DNA of 64,000 bases, taken from assembly GCF_000764305.2 (NCBI RefSeq), contig NW_025931899.1, positions 1-64,000 of the forward strand, given 5' to 3'. A program made the position numbers and the translations under genes. The notes under the pieces are model-generated. The model was not told the DNA's origin, ran no database searches, and saw nothing but the letters and a program-made list of their open reading frames with translations. The stretch comes from Hyalella azteca (taxonomy: Eukaryota > Arthropoda > Malacostraca > Amphipoda > Hyalellidae). Shown here piece by piece: positions 34,655-55,575 of the stretch; positions within the stretch are counted from its first letter, which is position 1, and each line of letters starts with the position of its first letter.

Positions 34655-35075
34655 GTTTTAATGTATAATGTGACTCCTGTATTAAAGTGTTAATGTGACT
34701 CTTGTATTAATGTGTTAATGTTACTTTTGTATTATTGTCTTAATGTGTCTCCTTTTAATTGACTCCTGTGTTGATGTACGTGTTGATCAGGACTGTTCTG
34801 TTAGTGTGTTAATAAAGAATCTTATTAGAATTCTTGGCAGGCGTATCTGCGGCCACCGAATAGCCGACGACTCACCACAAATAACATTCAATTGATTTCT
34901 CGAAAGCAAAAGCCGTGTCCCACACAATTATTTTTCAAACGAAAATTCCTGTGTTAATGTGACTCCTGTGTTAGTGTCACTCCTGTGTTAATGTGACTCC
35001 TTTATTATTGTGTTAATGCGATTCCTGTATTAATGTGTTAATGTGACTCCTGTGTTACTGTGACTCCTGTGTTAA
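34655..35075. repeat. Degenerate TGTTAATGTGACTCCTG repeat
   Basis: Irregular copies of GTGTTAATGTGACTCCTGTA at 34660-34800 and 34950-35075, separated by unrelated sequence. Confidence 0.8.
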
Positions 35076-35464
35076 TTATTTTTCAAACGAAAATCCCAAC
35101 CAGTGATGACTTCAACACAAGATGTTCTCACCGCAGGACATGCGAGTCCTTTGTCCGCAAGCGAATTCCTTCAGCGAACTGCGCACGAGTTAGGCGCACT
35201 ATAGATGCTACTTATATTCACTCCAACCTGTTATTCTTTTCAAGAAAATTTATGTACAATTTTACTCGTGGCATGAAAATTCTTCAAGTTTCCGTGTAAT
35301 TCATATTCGCAGAACTTCTTTATAAATCGTTCACTAAAATATATCACGACACTACTTAAATAGAAGAACATGTTTTCTCGTCTGAAGCACTCGTGTTCAA
35401 TATACGTTCAAGCTGACTTGTTTTGCTCCTCACACGTGCCTGGTGGTAGGTGCCACACAGAGAG

Positions 35465-35580
35465 CACTGCAATGCATTGCAATGCATTGCACCACACTGC
35501 ATTGTACTGCACTGCACTGTACTGCACTGCACTGCACCACACTGCATTGCACTGCACTGCACTGCACTGCGCCTGCACTG
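35465..35580. repeat. (CTGCA)n microsatellite
   Basis: Interrupted pentanucleotide repeats of ACTGC with ATTGC variants. They open frames on both strands that are not genes. Confidence 0.9.
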
Positions 35581-35661
35581 CTTCCCTGCCACCAACTGCC
35601 GCTCTCCTCTAGCGTGGCTGGGGGTCAGCGGCCGGGACTCTGTCACTGAGAGAATTGTGAC

Positions 35662-35960
35662 GGGCATTGTCCAAACAGCGATGTACTTTGTGCCCTTTTG
35701 TGGTTCATCCTTACCCAATTTGGCTGCCCGACCGAATAACGTATCAGTAATATTACTCTTAATGAAATTACCAAGACTTTGTTCAAACAGCAATGGACAT
35801 TTTGCACTTCTATGCGTCATTTGTCCAAACAGCAATGCTCATCAAGTGCCCTTTTATGGGCAATCCTGACCAAGTTTGTGGCCCGATTAAATCACATGTG
35901 AGTGTTAAATTCTGCTTATGATACAGGTAAAAATGTCGGTCACTATTTGGACAATGCCCC
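35662..35960. mobile_element. MITE-like element
   Basis: Inverted ends GGGCATTGTCCAAACAGCGA and GGGGCATTGTCCAAATAGTG enclose about 300 bp. Further copies of TTGTCCAAACAGCAATG lie inside. No coding frame. A short relative may lie at 49612-49707. Confidence 0.65.
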
Positions 35961-37570
35961 ATTGAGTGAATGCAATGCCTACCTCGGACCGCTATGCCTA
36001 TGACTCACTAGGGTGTGGGGGCGTAGAAAGTAAACGGATCTCTGAGCTCGAGCTTTATTGCCGATCATTGAGCCAATTGGTTTTATTTATAACATATTTT
36101 GGTGAAAAGGAAAAGGAGGAGGAGAAGATATTTCTTAAAGAATTAATCGTTTAAAAGCTTAGGAGTAAAAGATTTTAGTAGAACGATATGATTGATTGCT
36201 TTGTTGAGTTCTAAATTAAGTGTTAACAAGTTAGTAGCACGACATGATTGTTCGGGTTTAGTTTACTGAAAAAATTAAGCGCGCAGAGAAAACTTCAATA
36301 TAATATAAAGGATAAACTCTCGGAAACACTTTATAAATCTCTTGTTCATCAAGAATTTAAGACGAAACAAATCGTTACTTATCTGAATCATGTTTTGTAT
36401 CTCTTTTGTGGCAAACATTTTTAATTCTATTTACTTATACTTGTCTATTGAAGATATTGCAAAATTTCTAGGCATTTTCTTTGCTATTCTATGTAAACTC
36501 AGAAATGCAATATTAAAATAAGTTTTATGACTGCAGTAATCCTTTGTTGTGACTGGATTAACCCTATATAAAGAATATCTCAATCACTTAATGTAATTAC
36601 ATTCAAACAATAAACTGGAATTGTGGATAAATAAGTGCAATAAAATTCTAGTGATGAAGATCAAGGGCTGGTAATATGATTGTCGTCAAATTAATAGTGA
36701 AGGATCGTCATGGTGACTATATAAACACCATGCAAAAGTTTGCAAGACTATATTAAGTACAATATATACGGCATACTATACTCATTCTCAGCCATGTGCA
36801 TTATTTACATAAGCTGATCATGGAACACTCAAATCAGTAATCATTCGCACGAGAACAAATATATGTAATATTAAGTCTTACATCAAAAGAATTGAGAATT
36901 GTAATAAATTTCAGTCTGATTATTTAAAGTAAAAAGGAAAACACGCTTGAAAACAATTATTCATTTGTTGATCCTTATAAAATTAAATAAATCTAATGCA
37001 TTAGTGAGAATTAATATGTCCTGCTATCAATACCATTGCTTCTTCAACTTAACAATCGTAATCGTTGAATTTAATAACTGGCATCCTCATTCGGAACGTA
37101 TGCAGGTTGATGTTCAAATAAGAGTTTCGGTTTCGATCACTTTTAATGATTAAAAAGATTCCTCACTGAGAGTTCGTGATGTTTTGAATGAAATGTGGTT
37201 CTATTAATAACGGGTATTTTCATAAATATTGCTACAAAACGTAATGTTTTTTATTGCAACACATGTCATTAACAACGATTGTTGACATTTAAAAGCATAA
37301 ACCATTATATTAGAAGAACACCAGAAATTTATTTGATCCAATAATTAAATTATAGAAACAAGAATTGCTTTAAAGACGGAGAGTTATTGTTATGTTGAAC
37401 ATATGTTATTGAGAACGGATTTTTTCAATGCTAAGCATGTTTTTTACTGACACGACCTGATTTATTAGAAACTTAATTGCTCCTAACAAAATATGTTAGG
37501 AATAATATAATTATATAGGCCTTATTACTATCACGCGTTGATATAAATAACAATCGTTCCCGGAAATTTG
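35961..37570. other. Non-coding, AT-rich
   Basis: Very AT-rich sequence downstream of the Dmrt gene; no gene or repeat family recognised. Confidence 0.55.
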
Positions 37571-37574
37571 TGGT

Positions 37575-37736
37575 GACTTCATCCCTCCGTTCACAGTCCG
37601 ATGATGGATTTGTGTTGACTTCATCCTTATTTCACCGTCCGATGATCTATTTGTGTTGACTTCATCCCTTATTTCACCGTCCGATGATGGATTTGTGCTA
37701 AATTTATTGCAAATTTGTGGTGACAGCATCCCTTCT

Positions 37737-37760
<24 letters not shown>
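37575..37760. repeat. About 45-bp repeat seeded by the Dmrt stop region
   Basis: Four copies of TCACCGTCCGATGATGGATT with spacer TGTGTTGACTTCATCCCT. The rightmost copy is the last codons and stop of the Dmrt frame on the minus strand; the others lie in its 3' flank. Confidence 0.85.
37703..37708 (-). terminator. Candidate polyadenylation signal of the Dmrt gene
   Basis: AATAAA on the minus strand, about 29 bases after the Dmrt stop codon. Confidence 0.5.
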
Positions 37761-46220
<8,460 letters not shown>

Positions 46221-46789
46221 CGTGCTAGGGCGGCACCCTCAAACTGTTTAATTATGCTTCTTCACTTCTGTTTGTTTTAATTAATTAAGTAAAAATTGCT
46301 TTATTTTTTCAATTTATGGATTCAAAAATCTAGAACATATTTGAAGGATTGACACTAGATGATATTGATAGACTATATTGATGTGTTCCTGCATGAGGAT
46401 CTTGTTTTTAATCATGCGATCTTGTTAAGAAAGTTTGTTAAGCTGCGCAGTAACGAAACCGACATAATAAATTGACAACGTTTAAACGTTCTGTAAATAC
46501 ACATAACACTGCTGCCGCATAAGTAATTTTTCATCTATCTTTGCGAATAATTTTCTAGTTGAAATTATTTCGCATCCATGGAAAATGTCAACCTGAGTGC
46601 ATGCGCCCTACATTTTTAACGGAAAGTTTCATCGGATTCATATAACATAAGAGGCTTCCTTGCATCATAAAATGTGTCTCACTGCTCCTTCATTGCCCTT
46701 CGTGCGGTATCAAATTTTCTCATCTAAAATCATTACTGGACTGACTCACCATCAATCGATACTCGCAATGCGTGCAGAAATTCAATGTA

Positions 46790-47345
46790 TGTCTCTTCAG
46801 TCGCTGCATGTTGCACTCTAGCTCTTTACCTAACTCTTCAGTCGTTGTATGTCACTCGATTTTTTTACCTCTGTAGTCGTTGTTTATCACTCACTTTATA
46901 TCTAACTCATCAGTCGTTGCATGTCACTCTCTTTACTCTCTTTACGTTGCATGTCAATCTCTTTACTTAACTCCGTCCAAACATCACCTAAATCCTCAGT
47001 CGTTGTATGTCACTCTCTTTACCTATAACTCTTTAGTCGTTGCAGGTCACTCTCTTTACCTAAATCCTCAGTCGTTGTATGTCACTCTCTTTACCTAACT
47101 CTTTAGTCTGTGCATGTCACTCTCTTTACCTAACTCTTCAGTCGTTGTATGCAGTCTCTTTACATATAACTCTTTAGTCGTTGTATGTCACTCTCTTATA
47201 CTTAACTCTTTAGTCGTTGTATGCAGTCTCTTTACCTATAACTCTTTAGTCGTTGTATGTCACTCTCTTTACTTAACTCTTTAGTCGTTGTATGTCACTC
47301 TCTTTACCTAACTCTTTCGTCGTTGTATATCGCTCTTTTCACCGA
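46790..47345. repeat. About 34-bp minisatellite
   Basis: About sixteen copies of CACTCTCTTTACCTAACTCT plus TTAGTCGTTGTATGT, with length variants. Located 0.6 kb upstream of the Dmrt DM exon. Confidence 0.92.
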
Positions 47346-48935
47346 ACTCAATAATTTACCAAACAAACAATTTACGAAGTCTCAGCAAATAACAACAGCT
47401 TTCTCGCCAGTGAGAAATTGTTGATCATTTGGAAAATACATGGAAACTCCCAATTGGGTTATTGATATAGGCAGGGAAATAGGTCGTGATGAGTATAGCT
47501 GGACTGATAAAATAGTGGTTAATAATAATGAGTTGTGATTACACTAAATAAATATTGTGAGGAGCGGCTACACTAACTAAATATGGTTATTAACGGCCAC
47601 ACCGAAGATCAAATTTAGAAGAAATAACGTTGGCGTCAATTTATGTGCCAGAATATAATTTAAAATACATGTAATACTCAAAGTTCACTATAGCAGCAGC
47701 GATGCAAGCAGGGAAAGTAATTAATAATGAATAGATATGAGCAGTAATAATTGCCAAGACGTATAGATGGTTAATTACCGTCACTATAGTAACTAGCAAA
47801 TGGTTCCCGTCACTGTATAGCAAAGAGATCTGTGAAAAAGTAATTTCAATTAATTTTAGAGTCAGGTGACACAAGACCGTAGAAATTTTTAATTTCAGGC
47901 TTAAAGTTTTTCCCTTATAGATTCCCTACACACAAATTGCATGAAAATTTTTCCACAGGATTTCGAAAATTTTTGATATTACTTGATTGTAAGTTTTCCT
48001 ATAATCAATGTTTTTTATTTTTTTACGATTATGATTATTACATGTTGAATACTACACGAGTAAGCTTGATCATTTAAATCTTCTCACGATAGACACAATT
48101 CTGTTAGAAAGTTTGTACACGAATTTTATTAATCATATGACATTGACCTCTGAGTCAGTTACCCTATACACGAGAGTTTCCGAGCTATGTAGTAAACGAA
48201 AACATATACATTAGTTATACTCGACCATTTTCATGCACAGGAAATACCGCGAAACATTATTCGTAAAGCAAGCTGTAATTAACAACGCACGCAAACCATT
48301 GTTGCAAACATTATATGTTCGCAGTCTTTATATAATATTTGAAAGTAGTCAAATCCCGTGTAAATTTGGCAGATGTTTTCACATTTAGATGGCGTGTGTT
48401 TAACGCCATTATTTAATGAGGAATACCCGTCGTGTCGGGACATTGCCTGACCCAGGAAATTTATTCTTAGTGGGAGAATATTAAGTCATCGCGATGATGG
48501 CAGGCAATATTGGACCAAAAGTGGAACTTAATTTATAAATTGGTATCTATTTAGTTAATTCAAAACTGCACATAGTAAATTTTTCAAACTTTCTAACGAG
48601 GGTCAAATAGAATTTTTTATTTTATGTGATTAATCAAACATTAAATAATCTCAAGCCAGCTTTAAATGCAATTTTTTTCGGCACACTGATTACTATATAT
48701 CGTATAGTAGCACTGTGTGTTCTCGTCCTTATTAAATTTAAACGTATTTTTCATTTAAATCCTCGACATTTTAGTTCACGATTAAATGTCGTGAACTAAA
48801 GCATTGTGTAGTTCAAACAAAATATCTTCTCAATAATGAATTGATATTCTAAACGACATCGCACTTCACACCTTCGCAATATTGACTTTGTAGTGCATAC
48901 TCTTGCCATAACCAACATCACACTTTCTGTCCAAA
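47346..48935. other. Non-coding, with a short hairpin
   Basis: AT-rich upstream region of the Dmrt gene. A 12-bp perfect hairpin (TTTAGTTCACGA and its complement, 7-base loop) lies at 48770-48800. Confidence 0.55.
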
Positions 48936-48939
48936 CATC

Positions 48940-49200
48940 ACAGTTGATGCCCTCATCGGGCATCGTGCCTCAACTCTCTACCCTCTCGCCAACCCGCGAC
49001 CTGAGAGACCTGAATTGAGGGAAAGTCACGCAGCCAATGAGCGACGTCTGCCCAGCACGAGCAGCCAATCACAGTCAAGAATGGCTTGCGGTTGAGCCCC
49101 TCACTGTTCATTGGCCCTCAGCTGAGGGTTCCCCACTTCCCTCGCTCCGTGCGAGGGTTGGCATTGGTTGAGACTGGCTTTCTGCAGTTGAAGTTCAACC
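48940..49200. promoter_or_regulatory. CCAAT-rich, GC-richer promoter-like island
   Basis: Four CCAAT boxes within 135 bp: two on plus (49034-49038, 49065-49069) and two on minus (49110-49114, 49163-49167). They sit in a GC-rich patch surrounded by AT-rich DNA. It lies 2.8 kb upstream of the Dmrt DM exon, so it could be that gene's promoter or an upstream non-coding exon. No downstream plus-strand gene was found. Confidence 0.45.
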
Positions 49201-49607
49201 ACTGCAACATCACCAGTTGCAAGAGACCACCCACCTTGCCCTTAATTTAACCAGATATTTGATGTTTTTCTTTTAATTCGTCTTCATGCTTGAATAATTT
49301 TGCGAATCGTCAACGTTACCCAACCAAATCCAAGATCATTTAGAATAAAAGCTTAATTCGGAGCGGTAATGGATATTGGAGACACGAGATGCAAAATGCT
49401 GGATCCTCGTTTAGCAAACAACCGCTGAGATAATTTCCTGAAATAGTGCCACACGGCAGCAAGAAGATATTCTGAAGTGAGTGAAGCGTTTGTTTTTAAA
49501 GCTTCATTATCATGACGGAGTAGCGGAAGCCTCTCGAGTGCTCAGTGTCTCTCCCCTTACAACCACTTAGCGGCGCTTTGTTAAGGGTAACTCAGAAGAA
49601 TTGATGA

Positions 49608-49710
49608 GTCCCATTGTTCAAATCGCGACTCAGTCATTGCACCTAGTACATTTCCTAGTTTAAACTGGGTTAGTTTGTCCCACTCAAAGGCAAAAAGTAC
49701 ATCGCGATTT
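49608..49710. repeat. Short foldback related to the 35662-35960 MITE
   Basis: ATTGTTCAAATCGCGA faces TCGCGATTTGGACAAAGG about 80 bases away. The word TTGTCCAAA.CGCGATGTACTTT resembles the left end of the 35662 element. Confidence 0.5.
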
Positions 49711-50810
49711 GGACAAAGGCTCATATACATTTACTGAGTGTATCTGTAAAGTTTAGCTAGCCGCCCGCCACCGACAACGCAACACTCCTGGTTTGAGGCA
49801 ACAGAAAAATGAGCGACGCTGTTTAGACTCGCATGCTAGATCTGCTTCCAAGAATTCTGAGCAATATATTTGGATGAGAAAACCATTTTCAAGGAGAGCG
49901 CTGGGTTGCAGCGGTATAAAAATTAGCGACGCTGTTAAGACTCTCATGCAGGAATTGGATTCATGAATCTTGATTTTTGAAAACCTGCGATAATTCTAGT
50001 CGTTGTTTTTTGTATGGAACAATTAGGTTCTAAACGTTCGATGTTCATATCATTCTTCTTGAGTTCGAGTTAGTGGTAAATGGCAGAATTCGAAAAATTC
50101 TCTCTCTTTAGTATACATTTAACATACTACAAAAAATTCATTGTTTCTGATGACCTATATCTCCATGTTATTTTCAGAATAAAAAAACAATCTCTCAGAG
50201 AATATCTTTATGATTTCAGAGGGAAATAAATGAACAAAGTAAAATTAAATTTGTTAGCTTACAGTCTAAAAAAATACCGATTAAAAATGCCAATAACATG
50301 TTAGGTGCAGTGCTGTAATTACCCCATCCATGCAACGATATTGGACACCATGCATGCACCGATGGTCTAAGGTTATGTATACTGAATTTCAGGGTTTAAT
50401 TGTTGCTGCTGATCAAAGACGTTGCTGAAATTTTAAAATTTATTAATCACATTAATAGAAAAGAGCGTAATTAATAATTACTATTCGAATTATCATTATT
50501 ACAATAAATAATCTAGACAACAAAACAAATCATGTTAATCATGTTAATTCTTTTGTGTCGGGCTCCAAAAATCAATATTATATTAATGCATGGTAGACAT
50601 TTCTTAAAAATAATTCAAATTTTGATTTTTGATCACGCGAATCGGATATAAGTTAGATATTGTTAAATAATAAAATGTTCCGATAATTATTCATAAAATT
50701 ATATTCAACCAGGATAATCGTAATTTCATGATTGGCTGATGAGCCTAGTCCGCAAATATTATTTAGAGATAAAAAACATTAAACAAGCAATGGAGGCAGT
50801 GATGGCATTG
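49711..50810. other. Non-coding, with a 32-bp direct repeat
   Basis: AAAAATGAGCGACGCTGTTT near 49805 recurs as AAAAATTAGCGACGCTGTTA near 49918. Otherwise AT-rich with nothing recognised. Confidence 0.55.
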
Positions 50811-50829
50811 CCGCTTGTCGAAGGTGCAT

Positions 50830-51010
50830 GGTTGACTGCTTGGCTGAATTGGTTGGCTGTGTATGACTGGTTGGCCGAGGTCGTTGGCTGCTTGTCTGAA
50901 TTGGCTGGATGCTTAGATAGATAATGGGGTTGACTGGTTGGCCGAGGTGGTTGGCTGCTTGGTTGGGTTTGTTGGCTGCTTGGTTGGGTTTGTTGGCTGC
51001 TTTGCTGAAT
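50830..51010. repeat. GGTTGGCTGCTTGGTTGGGT minisatellite
   Basis: Degenerate 22-25-bp units of TTGGCTGCTTGGTTGGGTTTG. Open frames here follow from the repeat. Confidence 0.85.
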
Positions 51011-51039
51011 CTGTTTTTAATTGTTGCTCGGGTCCGGCG

Positions 51040-51645
51040 ACGTCAGGAAGCCCGCGTCGCAAAGAAAGACCACAACCCGAGGCGCTCGGACCACACAGCT
51101 GAATGACTGTATAGTTGTGGGTGCTGTGTGGGTGAGTATTTGGCAGTGGGGGCACTGTACGGTGAGGTCTGTGTGCTGCCTATAATGCGATTCTGGGTGC
51201 TGTGTTTTGTATGGTTTGTATGTGGTTGTGGAGCGTTGGTTAGATGGCAGGTGCTCAGGTCCAGCACTGAGCGTAGGTACTATTTCAATACTACTGTAAG
51301 GTTTAATTTTTTCATCCGAATGTTGTTCCTATTAGGGCTATTAAAGTGTTTATCTTAGATCTGCCTTTTGTTTTGTTGTTGCGAATGTGCAGACCAAAAG
51401 CTATTGAAGTGACTCCAAAAATCTTAATTTCGTGTGTATGTGAATGTTGCATGGTGGTGATGTGGGACTGTAGGTCTGTTTTCATGTTTCTTTGTCTGAT
51501 TTTTTGGTAGAGTGCTTCTTGATTTCGTGAGGGCTGTTTTGAGTCTGTCTTGCGTGAGCCATCCCACTATAGGTGAGTGATGTAAAAGGTTGTACCTAGC
51601 TGTGTGGTGCATGTGTCTGCATCGGTGTGTCATGATGTCATATCA
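51040..51645 (-). repeat. Interspersed repeat, possible retroelement fragment
   Basis: The minus-strand stretch 51645-51520 matches 63560-63665 on plus over about 110 bp (CACATGCACCACA, GGTACAACC, AGACAGACTCAAAACAGCCC), so it is an interspersed family. Coding identity is not clear. Confidence 0.6.
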
Positions 51646-52085
51646 TATGCATAAATTAGATGTGTATGTTGTGTGGTGAGGCTGGAATGTCATGCGTGGA
51701 ATCAGTTCAGTGTCATCACTCAAGTAATTAGGCTGAATTGGTTACGGCGGGTTGGCTGGTGCATGGATGTACCAGGCTTCAGGTCACAGCCGTATGAAGT
51801 CACGTACCTCTTGCCAATCCTCGTCTGTTATAGCTGAGTAGGAAGAAAATGTGGGCAGTTTTGAATATTACAAGCTGCATGTGGACTCTAAACCTCTTAC
51901 TACTTGAATAAAGTTGTGGCTACAATCCAAAACAGAAAAAAACGATGATCGTTCAGACCACCATTTAGGTTTTCATTAAATATGGTCATGAATGAATAAA
52001 TTTAATAATAAGTAAATTATTACCGAATTGAAATTTAAATTATTTAAATAAGTCAGTTTTTATTTTATCATAAATAATAATGAAT
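51646..52085. other. Non-coding, nothing recognised
   Basis: AT-rich spacer downstream of the minus-strand paralog. Confidence 0.5.
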
Positions 52086-52089
52086 TTAA

Positions 52090-52727
52090 TCATGAACTCC
52101 ATGTAGAAATTCCATGTTCCTCATCATCCGCAGTTGTGTTTAGGACGTAGCAGTCCCAGGCCACGCTATCTGGAGCGCCCGCCTCCTAAATGCACTTGTA
52201 GCCGCATATAGCGAGTTTTCAAGAGCGTTTAAAATGATCAAACTGAGCTTTGAATAAATTAAATTAACATGCAAGTTGTAACTTTTGTAACTTCCCTTGC
52301 AAAGGGAGAACAAAAAATTTCAAGAAATATAATAATATGCTATAATCATGCCTCACAAAATATATCTAATAACATACACATATGATTCACTATCAAGAAT
52401 TAATCCCAATTCTGCTATCATATCAAATTTCATCATATCAGGTATTGAAATTGTCACTATAAATTCAGGAACAATATCCATCACAAAGCCATCTCGGAAC
52501 ACCCAGGTTTTGTCAGTTCTTATAATGCCAATGTTGCTAGAGTTTATGTAGTGTATTACTTTCGTGGAACGTTTGCCACTAATGATCATTAAATTATTGA
52601 AATAAATCTTACGTGCTATCCTGAGCAAGGCTGCTAGTGCCACAAGTGAAGCTATCGAAGCTTCCCAAGAACCTGACAGGAAGACAGAGGCAACGAGCAC
52701 AACAACCGCCGTTGATCTAAAACTCAT
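52090..52727 (-). CDS. Small hydrophobic protein, inverted paralog of the 62094 gene (partial)
   Basis: Exon 1 (52727-52613) encodes 38 residues with a hydrophobic stretch (AVVVLVASVFLSGSWEASIA) and ends at donor C/GTAAGA. Exon 1 and the intron start (TTTAATGATCATTAGTGGCAAA) match the plus gene at 62094-62240, so the 124-codon frame continuing past the donor is intron read-through. The later exons of the plus gene have no clear match here. One possible last exon is 52169-52090 (SVAWDCYVLNTT to TWSS, stop), in phase after CTCCAG but with a poor pyrimidine tract. It may be a truncated paralog or a different short protein. Function unknown. Confidence 0.5.
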
Positions 52728-53014
52728 TTTATTCTTCGCGTTTAGAAAATTATGATGGAAATGTTAAAAAATCTGAAATAGAAGGAATCTACAAAATCCT
52801 GTTAGAATAAAAACGGTGATTCCTTTGGTAAATTTTGAAATAATAATTTTTGAAGTAATATCTGGCAAAGATTCGAGACAAAAACAATATTATTGAATGC
52901 AACACTATTTTGAATTCAGACATCAAATTACCATGCTACGATTACGCTTATAATGACCCACAGTAGAGAGGTGAAGTTGCGCAGAGGTGTGTGAGACTTC
53001 GTTGCAGTCGATCC

Positions 53015-53025
53015 CTTTATATATA
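53015..53025 (-). promoter_or_regulatory. TATA box of the minus-strand paralog
   Basis: TATATATAAAG on minus, followed by GATCGACTGC as at the plus locus. An AP-1-like TGAGTCA lies about 190 bp upstream (53211-53217), also conserved. Confidence 0.65.
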
Positions 53026-53029
53026 ACCT

Positions 53030-53390
53030 CTCTTTTGATTGCGATGAAGAGCTAAAGAATATTATACTAATCCTTGATAAGAGCTCCAGGGAAAAGATAC
53101 TGTAGATGTTATCAATTAGCGTATGTCAAATGTCAAAATTCGTTCGTACGTCCAGGCTAAATAAAGCCTGTGCTAAAACGATAACAAGCCTCTGTCTTAT
53201 ATCTACGACATGACTCATCAGGATCACGCGATTGATGTTAGTAAGCCTTGCTTAGAGCTTCAAGAAAATGATCCTGTAGGTTAATCAATGAGCGTATTGG
53301 AAGGCTTTGAGTTTGTCCGAACGCTTAAATAGAAGAAATAAGATCAAGAATATCATAGAACGTCAAACATAACTGAATTATTCATTTCAG
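53030..53390 (-). promoter_or_regulatory. Conserved upstream region, inverted copy
   Basis: Aligns in reverse orientation with 61440-61795: TCTATGATATTCTTGATCTT, GCGTGATCCTGATGAGTCAT and AGCACAGGCTTTATTTAGCC are matched with few changes. Confidence 0.75.
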
Positions 53391-53596
53391 ATAATATTAA
53401 TTATTCATATTATCGATTTTCTATTATTTAGTAATTTCAACTTTATGTATTCTATGTCACAGAAATATTTTCATGGATCAGTACAGTATAAATCTCATGG
53501 ATGATATAATTTTCGACTGAAGGACAAGGATCAAGCGGAGCATGAATGCGTAAGTAATTTTTTTGTTTGGAAACAGAGAGGCTTAGACACTAGTTA

Positions 53597-53886
53597 TAGG
53601 CAGATTTGTGCAGATGTAGCGTCGTAGATTTGGGCAGATAAAGCTTCTTAGATTTGTGCAGATATAGCTTCGAAGATTTGTGAAGATATAGCTTCGTAGA
53701 TTTGAGCAAATATAGCTTCGTAGATTTGGGCAGATATAGCTTCTTAGATTTGTGCAGATATAGCTTCGAAGATTTGTACAGATATAGCTTTGTAGATTTG
53801 GGCAGATATAGCTTCGTAGATTTGGGCAGATATAGCTTCGTAGATTTGGGCAGATATAGCTTCGTAGATTTGGGCAGATATAGCTT
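53597..53886. repeat. 24-bp minisatellite ending at an adapter
   Basis: About twelve copies of GATTTGGGCAGATATAGCTT plus CGTA, truncated abruptly at 53886 by the adapter junction. Confidence 0.94.
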
Positions 53887-53924
53887 CTGTCTCTTATACA
53901 CATCTAGATGTGTATAAGAGACAG
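53887..53924. other. Nextera mate-pair junction adapter (assembly artefact)
   Basis: CTGTCTCTTATACACATCT (53887-53905) is followed by its reverse complement AGATGTGTATAAGAGACAG (53906-53924). These are two Tn5 mosaic ends in the arrangement made by Nextera mate-pair circularisation. It is synthetic, not genomic. Frames beginning MCIRDR or MYKRQ here are the usual by-products. Confidence 0.98.
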
Positions 53925-54110
53925 GGAATGACTGTGAGAAAGAAGGTGTCGTGCGTATATCAGAGCAGGAATGGCGCTGAGAAAGAAGGTGTCGTGCGTA
54001 TATCAGAGCAGGAATGACGGTGAGAAAGAAGGTGTCGTGCGTATATCAGAGCAGGAATGACGGTGAGAAAGAAGGTGTCGTGCGAATATCAGGGCAGGAT
54101 TAACTCTGAT
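53925..54110. repeat. 47-bp tandem repeat starting at the adapter
   Basis: Four copies of GGAATGACGGTGAGAAAGAA plus GGTGTCGTGCGTATATCAGAGCA. Unrelated to the array left of the adapter. Confidence 0.93.
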
Positions 54111-55560
54111 CTATATTTAAGAAAATTTTCAGGTAATCACTGAATTCCAATATAGAACGGATAAATGTTTGTATTCTATATACAATTAAATTGAAACTGA
54201 ACAGAAACATAACGCTCGTTTGTGCAGACGAACGTCAGCTCCTTGCACTCATAAATGACCGTTGTTCACGTTGCATTCATAAATCACGTTATTCAACTAA
54301 AATCAAATGTATTCGTCGGTTGATAAATGGTTGGTATCAAAAATCATAAATAGCCATGGAATAAGTCATGGAAAGTGTTAGTCATCTGCATGTGGCAGTG
54401 CGCGGCCGTTGGTCTCATTGTTTATGCAAATGATTTTTGGATGGCCAATACAACAAACTTTTCAATTGAAAGATGCTCGCAATACGAAAACAAAACTGGA
54501 CAATAATGTGATAAAATAAAAAGTAAAAATAAATTATACGCACAACAACGCGTAAATAAAACAAAGAAAGTTTTATTTACATTCATCAAAGGTTTGAATT
54601 AAACGAAAACATACAAAATAATAATTTTGGTTTTGGTTAGTTTAATGGTTTGTATGGAAAATCAATGTCGTATAGAATACGAGGACGAGTCGCTTGCAAA
54701 TTATAAAATGAAGTCGAATCAAATTTTTTTTCCATCTACTCGTAAACGAGCGCTTTAATTATTATCGGAAGCGAAATTTATAACGATAGTTTGTGGGAAA
54801 TTTTTCCCACCATTAATAATTTTTGTATCATTTGTAAATTTGTTGTCTATATGTCGTTTTCTGTTCATGTTGCGTTCGCAGTTTTGTTGTATTCAGTTTA
54901 GTTACGTAGTTTAAGTAGGTAGCAGTATCCGCTAGGTTAGAGACACCTTCATAAGCATTCATACCATTCAGACGTTCAATCTGGCTACGTGCCTTAACTC
55001 CAACTCAGCTAATTCTCAGTTATTCATTTCTGCACCTACCATCACTTCAGCCAGCACAGCAACAGGACCTTCAGATTCTAATTATCTTCCTGATTACTGT
55101 TTCACTATCATTTTATTGGTGTGAATGTTGCTTTTTTTCATATTAATTATTTACGCTCTATGTACAATTTTTTTCTATGGTACTCTGGACAAATCAATAT
55201 TCAATTCAATCCTTAATACCTCAAATTTCAAATTAGCTACGTGGTTTCTGATATTGGCAGAGGGACTAGTTTCCTTTGCTGTGACCCACGATTTAATAAC
55301 TTTATCTTCAATTTTCCAAAGTCAAAATCTCAAACTGTCCTTTTCTATTTTTCCGTCTGGAGTACCTTCCTTTAACTGATTTCATCTATATTTCTGATTT
55401 GCCTCTTACTGAAAGCATTAAGCACTAAGATGCACCAAAATCTTAGGTTTGTCAATTCAGTTATTTGTTGATTATTGGTTGATTCATAATTTGGAATTGT
55501 CTGCTACATAGCTAGTTTCTGATCAGTTAATTGTTTAGTAAGTGATTTAATTTTCATTTC
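54111..55560. other. Non-coding, nothing recognised
   Basis: AT-rich. An 84-codon frame at 55125-55379 is hydrophobic but lacks splice or start support. Confidence 0.5.
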
Positions 55561-55575
55561 AGTATCTGGGACCCG

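Noticed and set aside
35356..35869. Cysteine/histidine-rich frames on both strands
   Set aside because: They translate the ACTGC microsatellite and the adjoining MITE.
52353..52727. A 124-residue single-exon protein
   Set aside because: After residue 38 it reads through a splice donor conserved with the paralog at 62199, so the rest is intron.
53583..53917. Open frames starting MCIRDR and MYKRQ
   Set aside because: They begin inside the Nextera adapter and continue in a minisatellite.
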